DNA from: Bacteroidales bacterium
GTDB taxonomy: Bacteria; Bacteroidota; Bacteroidia; Bacteroidales; PUMT01
Direction of reading: 5' to 3'
DNA: 8,567 nucleotides
Assembly (NCBI GenBank): GCA_007132365.1
Contig: SLOS01000290.1
Location: forward strand, 1-8,567
This document shows, one piece after another, positions 1-6,425 of this stretch; the stretch's first letter is position 1, and every line of letters begins with the position of its first letter. The notes under the pieces were generated by a model. That model saw nothing but the letters and a program-made list of their open reading frames with translations. It searched no databases and was not told the origin of the DNA. The position numbers and the translations under genes are program-made.

Positions 1-543
1 GAAGCGAGGATTGAAGACAGGGAAAAAGCCTATAACTGGCTGTTTCATTCTGACTTTTCCGATTTCCTTATGAACCTTGAGGGATATACCAAAGATACAA
101 TCCCCGCCTATGAAGAGTTTTGCAACGAATACTGGGATTTCTTTTTTGATGGTACACAGCCTGAAAACGGAAGATGCTACAAAATAATCTCCAGTGGACA
201 GAAAGAGGAGATCGGGTTCATTTATTATACCGCATTTCATGTAAAAGAAGGAATAGCAGAGTTGGACATCTGGCTCAAATCGCTTGATTATGCGGGCAAA
301 GGCATAGGTACCGAGGCAATAAACCTTTTGGTCGACAAGCTGCATAAAGAACTGGGGTTTCATACCTTTTTTATGCGTCCCTCCAGGCAGAACACCAGGG
401 CCTTAAACGCATACACCAGGGCAGGGTTCAGGGAGATTAAACTTATACCCGAGCATTACTATAAACCGGAATTTATTGAGGAATACAGGAAAGGTGGTTA
501 CGGAGAGGGCAAAGATGTATTTCTCGTTAAAAAAATGAATTAA
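1..543 (+). CDS. GNAT-family N-acetyltransferase, 5' end cut by window edge
   Basis: The frame is open from base 1 with no stop, so the ATG at 70 is an internal Met and the true start lies before the window. 180 residues are visible. The acetyl-CoA binding motif A of GNAT enzymes is seen as YAGKGIGTEAI (about 289-321), and the later motif B region as RPSRQNTRALNAYTRAGF (376-429), where N and Y residues and the closing GF are typical. The earlier part, with WLF and the YWDFFF stretch, fits the acceptor-binding half of RimJ/RimL-type or aminoglycoside-6'-type acetyltransferases. The family moves an acetyl group from acetyl-CoA to an amine; the acceptor cannot be told. It ends in TAA, 15 bases before the SIS gene on the same strand, so the two are probably co-transcribed from a promoter outside the window. 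Confidence 0.88.
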   Translation, partial: EARIEDREKAYNWLFHSDFSDFLMNLEGYTKDTIPAYEEFCNEYWDFFFDGTQPENGRCYKIISSGQKEEIGFIYYTAFHVKEGIAELDIWLKSLDYAGKGIGTEAINLLVDKLHKELGFHTFFMRPSRQNTRALNAYTRAGFREIKLIPEHYYKPEFIEEYRKGGYGEGKDVFLVKKMN

Positions 544-558
544 AAATCTTTCTTTTCC

Positions 559-1575
559 ATGATTATCAGTGATTCAAGATACAACCGTTATCATCTTGTC
601 AGAGAGATGTATCAAACGGCAGATTACATAAGAGGATTCAGCAATACCGATGCAAAACATATGCTTTCAACCCTCCCGGCAGGATTGCCCCTTATGCTTA
701 CGGGAGAAGGAAGCAGCCGGATTTACCCTGCCAAAAATGCCGTTCATCGCAGATTAATACAGAATAAGGGGCCCCTTATCTTTACAGAAAGCTCAACCGA
801 TCTTGCAGGAATGAAACTGGACGGTTTTGTAATCATTGGCGCATCCAATTCCGGAAAGACCAAGGAGCTGATCAATCTTTTCCGGAATCTGAAAAACTCG
901 GGTCACCGTTATCTTTATGGATTAAGCTGCAACATAAACTCATTGCTGGAGAAATATTCAGAAAAAGTTTATATTATTGATGTCGGTATTGAAAAAGCTG
1001 TTGCCGCAAGTAAATCCGTTGTTGGACAGGCACTGTTTTATGATGCTATAATTTCTGAGTTGTCCGGTGAAAAACCAATTGATATTAATCTGCTTGCCGG
1101 TGCTTTTGAGCAGGCTCTGAATAATCCCGTTGACCGGGCTGTAACCGATATCATGTGCAAGGCTGAAACAATCTATTTCGCAGGTAACAACAATGGGGTT
1201 GCAGAAGAGCTTACACTGAAAACAAATGAAATAATAAGGAAAAAGTCATCATACCTGCCGGGCACCTATTTGCTCCATGGCATTGAAGAGGTAATTACAC
1301 CGAATGACGTTATAATCATGGTTGATGCATACCCGGATGAATTTGATATGATAAAATCAGTTTATTCCGACAGTATAGGTACACCGGTAGTGGCATTCTC
1401 AGCCGAAACCACTCCATTCCATACCATAGATTTTCAGCCGGCAGGGGAACAGCTGGAACCATATATAAAACTGGCATCCGGCTGGAACCTTCTTGTAGAA
1501 GCGGGTATAGAACTTGGAATAGACCTTGACAAGCCGGAAAGAGCAAGGAAAATCGGTAATGAGGCTGACGGCTGA
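559..1575 (+). CDS. Tandem SIS-domain phosphosugar isomerase/deaminase (GlmS/AgaS-like, no glutaminase domain)
   Basis: 338 residues with two SIS (sugar isomerase) domains, about 35-170 and 195-320, and no N-terminal glutaminase domain. First-domain phosphosugar motifs: LTGEGSSR (47-54, like the GRGTS loop of GlmS), GASNSGKT (94-101, SxSGxT loop) and EKAVAASK (145-152, like EIGVASTK). In the second domain E224 and H240 are 16 residues apart, exactly as E488 and H504 of E. coli GlmS. The C-tail has DKP followed by K331, matching DKP...K603. All three isomerase catalytic positions thus appear kept. The expected role is aldose-ketose isomerisation or deamination of a 6-phosphosugar in the cytosol, as in AgaS or FrlB. 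The substrate is not decidable. It follows the GNAT gene by 15 bases and converges on a ROK kinase. Motif alignment is from memory. Confidence 0.85.
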   Translation: MIISDSRYNRYHLVREMYQTADYIRGFSNTDAKHMLSTLPAGLPLMLTGEGSSRIYPAKNAVHRRLIQNKGPLIFTESSTDLAGMKLDGFVIIGASNSGKTKELINLFRNLKNSGHRYLYGLSCNINSLLEKYSEKVYIIDVGIEKAVAASKSVVGQALFYDAIISELSGEKPIDINLLAGAFEQALNNPVDRAVTDIMCKAETIYFAGNNNGVAEELTLKTNEIIRKKSSYLPGTYLLHGIEEVITPNDVIIMVDAYPDEFDMIKSVYSDSIGTPVVAFSAETTPFHTIDFQPAGEQLEPYIKLASGWNLLVEAGIELGIDLDKPERARKIGNEADG

Positions 1576-1596
1576 TACCCCGGTCTGGTGTATCAG
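1572..1596. terminator. Hairpin overlapping both convergent stop codons (SIS and ROK genes)
   Basis: CTGATAC (1572-1578) pairs with GTATCAG (1590-1596). After one C/T mismatch (1579/1589) CC pairs with GG, leaving loop GGTCT (1582-1586). The stem contains the TGA of the SIS gene (1573-1575) and the TGA of the ROK gene (1595-1593 on the - strand). Neither side has a clear T-tract, so it may act as a factor-assisted or 3'-protecting hairpin serving both transcripts. Confidence 0.5.
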
Positions 1597-2462
1597 TCAG
1601 TTGCATTATAATACAGTGCAGCAGCACCAAGAATGGCAATCTCCTGCGTATCTGTGATAAGTATCTCTAGGTTTTGAACTGACCGGGGATAAGGGAAATC
1701 CTTCATTTCGGTATACATTGAATCCCTGTATAATTCAAATGATTCAGCAACACCGCCTCCAATGATTATTGCAGCCGGATCAACAGCAAGCATTATTGTT
1801 TTAATTGCCTTGCCAAGATGGGTGCCGAACTCACTGAATGCCTTAAGAGCTACCTGATCCTTTTGCCTGGCCCTCAGAGCCATATCATCTCCGTTTTCAC
1901 CATAAACATGCTGAAAAAACTGACCGCTGGCATAATATTCATAGATTCTGTCAAGATAAGGTATCTCTCCGAATTCACCCGAACCACAATTCCTGTCAGG
2001 CATCAGATGACCGTTCTTTATAATTCCCGCACCCAGTCCGGTGCCACATATCAATCCCACGAAATCTTCATACTCCTTACCTTTCCCGAAAAAACGCTCA
2101 CCTACCGCAAAACAGTTGGCGTCATTATTTACATATACCGGTACCTTAAACTCTTTTTCAAGAATATCTTTCAGGTAAACCTCCTCCCATGAAGGGATAT
2201 TCTGGACATTATATACGATTCCTTTATCAGAATCCACCAGGCTGGGCACACCAACGCCTATACCGGCGACTTCTTCATCAGAGACTTCATGTATCAGTTT
2301 GACAAGAACATCTGTTACTTCTGATGCATTATCTGTTTTAGGTACAAAATCGGATGCTGTGCTTTCAATAATATTGTCCTTTACCCTTCCCGTACGTATC
2401 CTGGTTCCCCCCATATCAACGCCTATCACTGTCTGCCCTGTTGTTTTATCATTATGTTCCAT
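1593..2462 (-). CDS. ROK-family sugar kinase lacking the ROK zinc motif
   Basis: 289 residues. The phosphate-1 ATP loop is DMGGT (16-20). The catalytic Asp lies in VNNDANCFAVGE (111-122, D114), the phosphate-2 loop in CGTGLGAG (139-146), and the adenosine loop in IIIGGGV (232-238). These place it in the ROK/ASKHA group, which phosphorylates glucose, N-acetylglucosamine, N-acetylmannosamine or related sugars with ATP in the cytosol. ROK kinases usually carry a GEhGH motif followed by a CxCGxxGCxE zinc site. Here the first reads GEFGEIPY (E166 in place of the His) and no Cys cluster follows, so this is a zinc-less branch whose sugar cannot be named. There is no N-terminal helix-turn-helix, so it is an enzyme and not a ROK repressor. 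It starts 31 bases after the stop of the pantothenate kinase homologue on the same strand, so a two-gene operon is likely. Confidence 0.88.
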   Translation of the reverse strand: MEHNDKTTGQTVIGVDMGGTRIRTGRVKDNIIESTASDFVPKTDNASEVTDVLVKLIHEVSDEEVAGIGVGVPSLVDSDKGIVYNVQNIPSWEEVYLKDILEKEFKVPVYVNNDANCFAVGERFFGKGKEYEDFVGLICGTGLGAGIIKNGHLMPDRNCGSGEFGEIPYLDRIYEYYASGQFFQHVYGENGDDMALRARQKDQVALKAFSEFGTHLGKAIKTIMLAVDPAAIIIGGGVAESFELYRDSMYTEMKDFPYPRSVQNLEILITDTQEIAILGAAALYYNATD

Positions 2463-2493
2463 GAGAATAAATTTTAAATTAATATTTGTTTAA

Positions 2494-3315
2494 CTATATA
2501 TGACCGGGAGAGATTGAGTATGCTGACCCCACTGCTGTACTGAATTCAGCATAATCAGGAATAATAAATTCTTTACCGAACAGTTTTCCCAGCCTGGTAA
2601 ATATTTTTTCAGCCTGCGGCAGTTCCACAAGCTTCCCGGTAAGCACTATCTGGTCTACCTTTTCTTCTCTTGAAGCGAAAACACCCATCATACCGATACT
2701 CTGACAAACCAGGTTTATTAGTCCCAGCGCCAGATCGGACTGGCTGGCCTTGTCCGAATGCTTACCGAAATTGGAAGCAGTTGCCGACATAGGAATATTT
2801 CCCATTTCAATCTGGCTGATATCCCTTATGTTAAGATCAATGTTGCCCAGGTTGCCTTCGCCGGCAAGTTCAACTATATTCTGAAAATCGGTTGTATTAA
2901 TTATATAACGTGACAATCCGATAAGGGTACCCCCTCCTACCCCCGAACCGCCCAGATGCCTTATTTCTCTTCCATCTGCAAGCACCATGGCCGTACCCGT
3001 TCCCATACTTACCACCACAGCTTTCTTCAATCCCGCCAGAAAGAGTCCGCCATGCCCTATAGCAGTGAACTCCGGCACCCTTTGCAGGGGGATGCCGAAC
3101 AATTCCTTGCCGAGGAAATTTGCTCCCACACCGGTAACAGCAATTTTTGAAATATCTTTCAGTTTGAGAGAAAACTCATCAGTAAATTTTCCGAGTGCCC
3201 CAGAAGCAGAGGTAACGGGGTCATCTGCCTGTACCGATATCACACCGCATACCCTGGTTTTTCTGAATCCGGCTATTTTTGTTGTTGTTCCGCCAATATC
3301 AATGCCAAGTACCAT
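2494..3315 (-). CDS. coaW: Type II pantothenate kinase homologue
   Basis: 273 residues, close to the length of S. aureus CoaW. Features in order: GIDIGGTTTK nucleotide loop (4-13), VTGVGANFL (60-68), QRVPEF with the likely catalytic Glu E82 (78-83), VSMGTGTAMV (102-111), LGGSGVGGGTLIGL (121-134), NIDLNIRDI (158-166), ATASNFGK (178-185) and a closing STAVGSAY (259-266). This order matches type II pantothenate kinases, which phosphorylate pantothenate in the first step of CoA synthesis and are usually little inhibited by CoA. One oddity: the residue just before the LGGSG loop is H120, whereas S. aureus CoaW and human PANK have a catalytic Arg there. R119 precedes it and could stand in. Many Bacteroidota use type III CoaX instead, so this may be a second kinase or one with another substrate. 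It heads the unit with the ROK gene and is divergent from the secreted-protein gene. Confidence 0.82.
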   Translation of the reverse strand: MVLGIDIGGTTTKIAGFRKTRVCGVISVQADDPVTSASGALGKFTDEFSLKLKDISKIAVTGVGANFLGKELFGIPLQRVPEFTAIGHGGLFLAGLKKAVVVSMGTGTAMVLADGREIRHLGGSGVGGGTLIGLSRYIINTTDFQNIVELAGEGNLGNIDLNIRDISQIEMGNIPMSATASNFGKHSDKASQSDLALGLINLVCQSIGMMGVFASREEKVDQIVLTGKLVELPQAEKIFTRLGKLFGKEFIIPDYAEFSTAVGSAYSISPGHI

Positions 3316-3414
3316 GAAAATCTCAAAATAACCGCCAAGTTAAAAAAAAAATCTAATATTGTATTTCTAAAGCTCCGGTAAATCAGGACCAGGTATTAAC
3401 CAAAAAATTAAAAA
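3316..3414. promoter_or_regulatory. Divergent intergenic region between coaW homologue and secreted-protein gene
   Basis: 99 A/T-rich bases between two divergent starts must hold both promoters if they are local. On the - strand TAACTTGG (3343-3336) matches the Bacteroidota -7 box TAnnTTTG in all but one base, about 20 bases before the ATG. On the + strand TAATATTG (3354-3361) is a similar one-mismatch match. A run of ten A (3342-3351) lies between. No convincing -33 TTG was found for either, so the exact sites are weak calls. Confidence 0.3.
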
Positions 3415-4251
3415 ATGCAACATTTGAGAATCATAGCCGTGACATTGCTCCTGTCCTGTACTGCCGCTATTCTTTCAGCATTTGGTTCTGCAGGGGCCCG
3501 CGGCCAGGACGATAAGCTTATAACCCTCTGGAACCACCGGGTTAATCTGGATCTTACAGGTATTATTGAGGACCTGGGTTTTAACCTTATTTGGACACAT
3601 GATCCGCCCTATAGCGGACAGGCATGGGAAGACACGCACATGTACAAATGTCTGCAGGTTCCGGGGATAGATTATGTTTTTGCCAAGATTGAACGGGCTG
3701 CATGGGGATGGACACATGAACAATCCATAATGCATGCACGTTGGGTGGCCATTTTATCACAGATGTATCCCGGCATAATTGGGATGTACCTGAATGATTT
3801 CTATGACGAGATAGAAGAGGGGCATCGCACGGAGGAGCAGTGGAGGGAGATCATTGCAGCCGCAAAGGATATCAATCCCGACCTGAAGTTGTGGGTTCCG
3901 CACTACCCGCATCGGGATCAGGGCAGGCATGCTTTTGACTTCGATATAGACGGAGTGATACTTAACCTCTGGGGAAACCGGCCTGAACTTATGGCAAGGG
4001 CAGAAGAGCATCTGGCTGCAGGACTTGCCCATCATCCCGAAAGGCCTGTGATAGCCGGGCTTTATCTTCGTTCGGGAATGGATGGCGGAAGATGGCTTTC
4101 TGAAGAGGAGTTTAAAAGAGTTCTCACCCACTATGTTGACATGGTCAATAAAGGAAAGCTGGCAGGATTAAGGATATTCAGTGCCGGTCAGCTCGTTGAA
4201 CGCCCCGAATACAGGGAGTGGGCAAGGGAGGTACTGTCAGGATTGGAATGA
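3415..4251 (+). CDS. Secreted protein with TIM-barrel-like (glycoside-hydrolase-like) fold, function unknown
   Basis: 278 residues starting at ATG 3415 after an A-rich leader. Residues 1-30 look like a Sec signal peptide: a short basic start (HLR), a hydrophobic core with a Cys (LLLSCTAAIL) and small residues before QDDK. No lipobox is placed well enough to call it a lipoprotein. The mature part shows eight evenly spaced strand-like segments, as in a (beta/alpha)8 barrel: 35-43, 56-62, 84-92, 121-132, 157-164, 177-186, 211-219 and 250-259. Acidic and polar residues at strand ends (D128, D131 and E132 in MYLNDFYDE; H163-Y164; N184; Y217-R219) could form an active site, as in glycoside hydrolases. 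I cannot assign a family, and the substrate is unknown. Its TGA overlaps the ATG of the next gene (ATGA), so the pair is translationally coupled. Confidence 0.72.
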   Translation: MQHLRIIAVTLLLSCTAAILSAFGSAGARGQDDKLITLWNHRVNLDLTGIIEDLGFNLIWTHDPPYSGQAWEDTHMYKCLQVPGIDYVFAKIERAAWGWTHEQSIMHARWVAILSQMYPGIIGMYLNDFYDEIEEGHRTEEQWREIIAAAKDINPDLKLWVPHYPHRDQGRHAFDFDIDGVILNLWGNRPELMARAEEHLAAGLAHHPERPVIAGLYLRSGMDGGRWLSEEEFKRVLTHYVDMVNKGKLAGLRIFSAGQLVERPEYREWAREVLSGLE

Positions 4252-4967
4252 AGTTAAGATTGCATCCGTGCAAATCAGGTTATGAGTATTTGTTTCGCAC
4301 CATGGATAATCAGCATTCCCGTATAGTACCTGAACCCCTGTTGTTCAACTGCCTGAAGCATCACGCCGGTTATGTGGCTGAATTCATCAGGAGCTTTAGC
4401 GATACCTTCCGGCCGGCCGGCAAGATGCCGGGATCACCCGTATTTAAAGAATTTTGCGGCGACTTTGAAGCGGAAGCAGGAAAAAAGCTGCGGGAGGAGC
4501 TGCTCACAATAGGAAAATCCCAAATGGACCTGTATACAGGCAGGCTATCCCCTGGCCGGATTGCAGAAGAGATAAAAGGATACCTTAAAACAAAAGACCT
4601 GCTCAAAAAAGAGAAATACCTTAGCCGGATCAGTGAGGCATCCTCGTCATTCATCGAAACCCGGCTAAGTGACAGCTCTGTCTGGGTACTGCTGCCGGGA
4701 AAGATACCGGGCCGCCACGTTCACATACACCCCGGAAGGCATTCGCCTTTAACAATGAGGGTCAGGTCTGAAACACTGAAAACAGCAATTGCTGTTTTAT
4801 GCTACTGCAACAGTTACGGCAAGGATCACTCCGATCCGGATGTAATAAATGAAGCGCGGACAAAGTTGCTGGAGCTTTCACCCGTAAAGGAGGTGAATCC
4901 GGGGCGCGGACTGGGGAGAATGATATATATCCTGACCCATATGCCCCCTTACGGGGAAATTAAATGA
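4248..4967 (+). CDS. Conserved-looking protein of unknown function, coupled to the secreted TIM-barrel protein
   Basis: 239 residues from ATG 4248. A GTG at 4218 is in frame, but the ATG overlapping the upstream TGA (ATGA) is the better start. I do not recognise the family. There is no signal peptide or membrane segment, so it is probably cytosolic. The protein is rich in charged helix-like stretches (about 60-140, e.g. LLKKEKYLSRISE). A more structured C-terminal part holds SVWVLLPGKIPGRHVHIHPG (144-163) with three close His (H158, H160, H165), then VRSETLKTAIAVLCYC (172-187) and HSDPDVINEARTKLLEL (194-210). The His cluster and C185/C187 could bind metal, but nothing proves it. It is probably co-translated with the secreted protein, so its role likely serves the same process. 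It converges on the thioredoxin-reductase fusion gene. Confidence 0.65.
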   Translation: MKLRLHPCKSGYEYLFRTMDNQHSRIVPEPLLFNCLKHHAGYVAEFIRSFSDTFRPAGKMPGSPVFKEFCGDFEAEAGKKLREELLTIGKSQMDLYTGRLSPGRIAEEIKGYLKTKDLLKKEKYLSRISEASSSFIETRLSDSSVWVLLPGKIPGRHVHIHPGRHSPLTMRVRSETLKTAIAVLCYCNSYGKDHSDPDVINEARTKLLELSPVKEVNPGRGLGRMIYILTHMPPYGEIK

Positions 4968-4991
4968 CCCGTTTGTGTACGGCCTGCAATA

Positions 4992-5009
4992 CCGGCAGAG
5001 CCGGCAGAG
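4992..5009. repeat. Tandem 9-base duplication in the convergent intergenic region
   Basis: CCGGCAGAG occurs twice head to tail (4992-5000 and 5001-5009) just downstream of the + strand gene. It is probably a small slippage duplication. No function is evident. Confidence 0.6.
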
Positions 5010-5031
5010 CCACACTTGCCTCTCAGGCAAA

Positions 5032-5044
5032 GACCCGCCGGGTC
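5032..5044 (-). terminator. Possible terminator of the RiPP-like operon
   Basis: GACCC (5032-5036) and GGGTC (5040-5044) form a 5-bp G/C-rich stem with a 3-base loop. Read on the - strand it is followed by TTT. It lies 80 bases past the stop of the thioredoxin-reductase fusion. A second small stem, TTGCC-TCTCA-GGCAA (5016-5030), follows directly. The T-tract is short, so confidence is low. Confidence 0.35.
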
Positions 5045-5048
5045 ATGA

Positions 5049-5074
5049 CCGCACCCAAGGCATGCGGGTTTTCA
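5049..5074 (+). terminator. Possible terminator of the + strand gene pair
   Basis: CCGCA (5049-5053) pairs with TGCGG (5063-5067) around a 9-base loop and is followed by GTTTTC on the + strand, about 80 bases past the stop at 4967. The stem is short but G/C-rich. The rest of the 157-base convergent gap (4968-5124) shows no gene. Confidence 0.35.
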
Positions 5075-5124
5075 GGATAATTTATACAGGAATGCCCTAA
5101 ATCAGCAGCAGGGGATATCCAGGC

Positions 5125-6393
5125 TTACCCGATCTCTTTGCTGATTGCCATGGCGGCAATGGTACCGTCAGCTATGGCAGTGGTGATCTGGCGGTATTTT
5201 TTACTGTTTATATCACCCACCGAATATACCCCATCAATGCTGGTCCGCATATCTTCATTAACCTTTATATATCCCCACTCGTCCTGATCCAGCTTATCCC
5301 TGAATATTTCAAGATTGGGCACCAGGCCTATGAATACAAATATCCCGTCGGTCACAATTACCTTGCGTTTGCCTGTTTTCAGCTCTTCAACCTCGACCTC
5401 CATCTTATCCCCCCTGCGGGTAAATGAGCGTGGCTCATGCTCAAACAGAAAGGACATTTTCTTATCGGCAAAAGCCTTCTCCTGTGCTTCCCTGTTCGCC
5501 TGCAATTTGTCAAACTGGTGAACGACGGTGATCTTTGAGGCAAACTTTGAGATAAACGCAGATTCCTCAATTGCCGAATTGCCACCTCCGATTACAACAA
5601 TTTCCTTGTTCTCATAGTACTTTGCATCGCAGGTGGCACAATAAGAGATACCATTGCCCATATATTCCTGCTCCCCGGGTATATTCAGCCTACGCGGAGT
5701 GGTTCCGGTGGCAATGACTATCTTTTTTGCCTTAATGGTCTCATAATCATCAATTAAAATTTCCTTTTTGATAAGATCGACTTTTGTTACGTCAACGGCA
5801 ACCTTGTAAATGGTTCCGCACCTTTTGGTCTGTTCCGACATGTTGTGGGAAAGCATATATCCCGGCTGCGGTTCAATAAAACCCGGATAATTCGAAACCA
5901 TATGTGTTGTTGCAACATACCCCCCCGGAAGGGCAATATCGATAAGGGTTGTGTCAATTTTTGCCTGGCACAGGTAGAGCCCTGCCGTGAGTCCGCCGGG
6001 ACCTGCACCCAGGATGGCCACATCAGTTTTTGTCAAAACTGGCTTAACACCTGACAATATACTGTCTGTATTTTCCTTCCCTGCCAGATGCCTTATTTCC
6101 CGTATTATTTCGGAACGTTTTATGCCGCCTGAAAGCCTCTGGCAAACCTCTTTTCCATCCTCATAAAACAGAAGGGTGGGCGACGACCTTACTCCCAGTT
6201 TTTCAGCAAGGTCCCTGTTGCCCTGCCTGAAAATCTTAACAAAAGTCACATCCTTTTCAAAAAGCTTTTCAAGGCTCTCCAGTTTAGGGGCCAGGGCCTC
6301 GCACGGAGGGCACTCAGTGGAATAAAAATCCACCAGAACCGGTCCCCCGCCATTTATAACATCATTAAATTCATTTGCTGCAATCTCCTTCAT
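5125..6393 (-). CDS. Thioredoxin-thioredoxin reductase fusion (Trx domain N-terminal)
   Basis: 422 residues. Residues 1-105 form a thioredoxin domain with active site C28-P-P-C31 (the usual form is CGPC) and the cis-Pro in SSPT (P72). Residues 123-422 form a low-molecular-weight thioredoxin reductase. It has the FAD loop LGAGPGGLTAG (128-138), redox pair C252-A-T-C255, second dinucleotide loop IGGGNSAIEES (268-278) and C-terminal FAD motif SVGDINSKKYRQITTA (391-406). It should pass electrons from a nicotinamide (or another donor) through FAD and C252/C255 to its own Trx domain, then to disulfides in the cytosol. The NADPH 2'-phosphate motif HRRxxxR is replaced by HQFDKLQANR (292-301), so NADH or a non-pyridine donor is possible. 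Mycobacterial fusions have Trx at the C-terminus; here the order is reversed. It follows the radical SAM gene by 32 bases with no terminator seen, implying joint expression. Confidence 0.92.
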   Translation of the reverse strand: MKEIAANEFNDVINGGGPVLVDFYSTECPPCEALAPKLESLEKLFEKDVTFVKIFRQGNRDLAEKLGVRSSPTLLFYEDGKEVCQRLSGGIKRSEIIREIRHLAGKENTDSILSGVKPVLTKTDVAILGAGPGGLTAGLYLCQAKIDTTLIDIALPGGYVATTHMVSNYPGFIEPQPGYMLSHNMSEQTKRCGTIYKVAVDVTKVDLIKKEILIDDYETIKAKKIVIATGTTPRRLNIPGEQEYMGNGISYCATCDAKYYENKEIVVIGGGNSAIEESAFISKFASKITVVHQFDKLQANREAQEKAFADKKMSFLFEHEPRSFTRRGDKMEVEVEELKTGKRKVIVTDGIFVFIGLVPNLEIFRDKLDQDEWGYIKVNEDMRTSIDGVYSVGDINSKKYRQITTAIADGTIAAMAISKEIG

Positions 6394-6425
6394 AAATAAA
6401 TATTTTAATTAAATAATTGTATTTA

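Noticed and set aside
70..543. ATG at 70 as the start of the acetyltransferase
   Set aside because: The frame is open back to base 1 and the upstream residues (e.g. EKAYNWLFHSDFSDFL) read like coding sequence of the same family, so the gene is cut by the window edge.
2956..3331. + strand frames opposite the pantothenate kinase homologue
   Set aside because: Shadows of a well-supported gene; Ser/Pro-rich nonsense-like translations.
3341..3351. Run of ten A as a terminator T-tract
   Set aside because: No stem precedes it on either strand and it sits between divergent starts, so it is more likely promoter-upstream A-tract DNA.
4218..4247. GTG at 4218 as the start of the unknown protein
   Set aside because: The ATG at 4248 overlaps the preceding stop as ATGA, a classic coupled start; the GTG would give a 34-base overlap and an unremarkable extra 10 residues.
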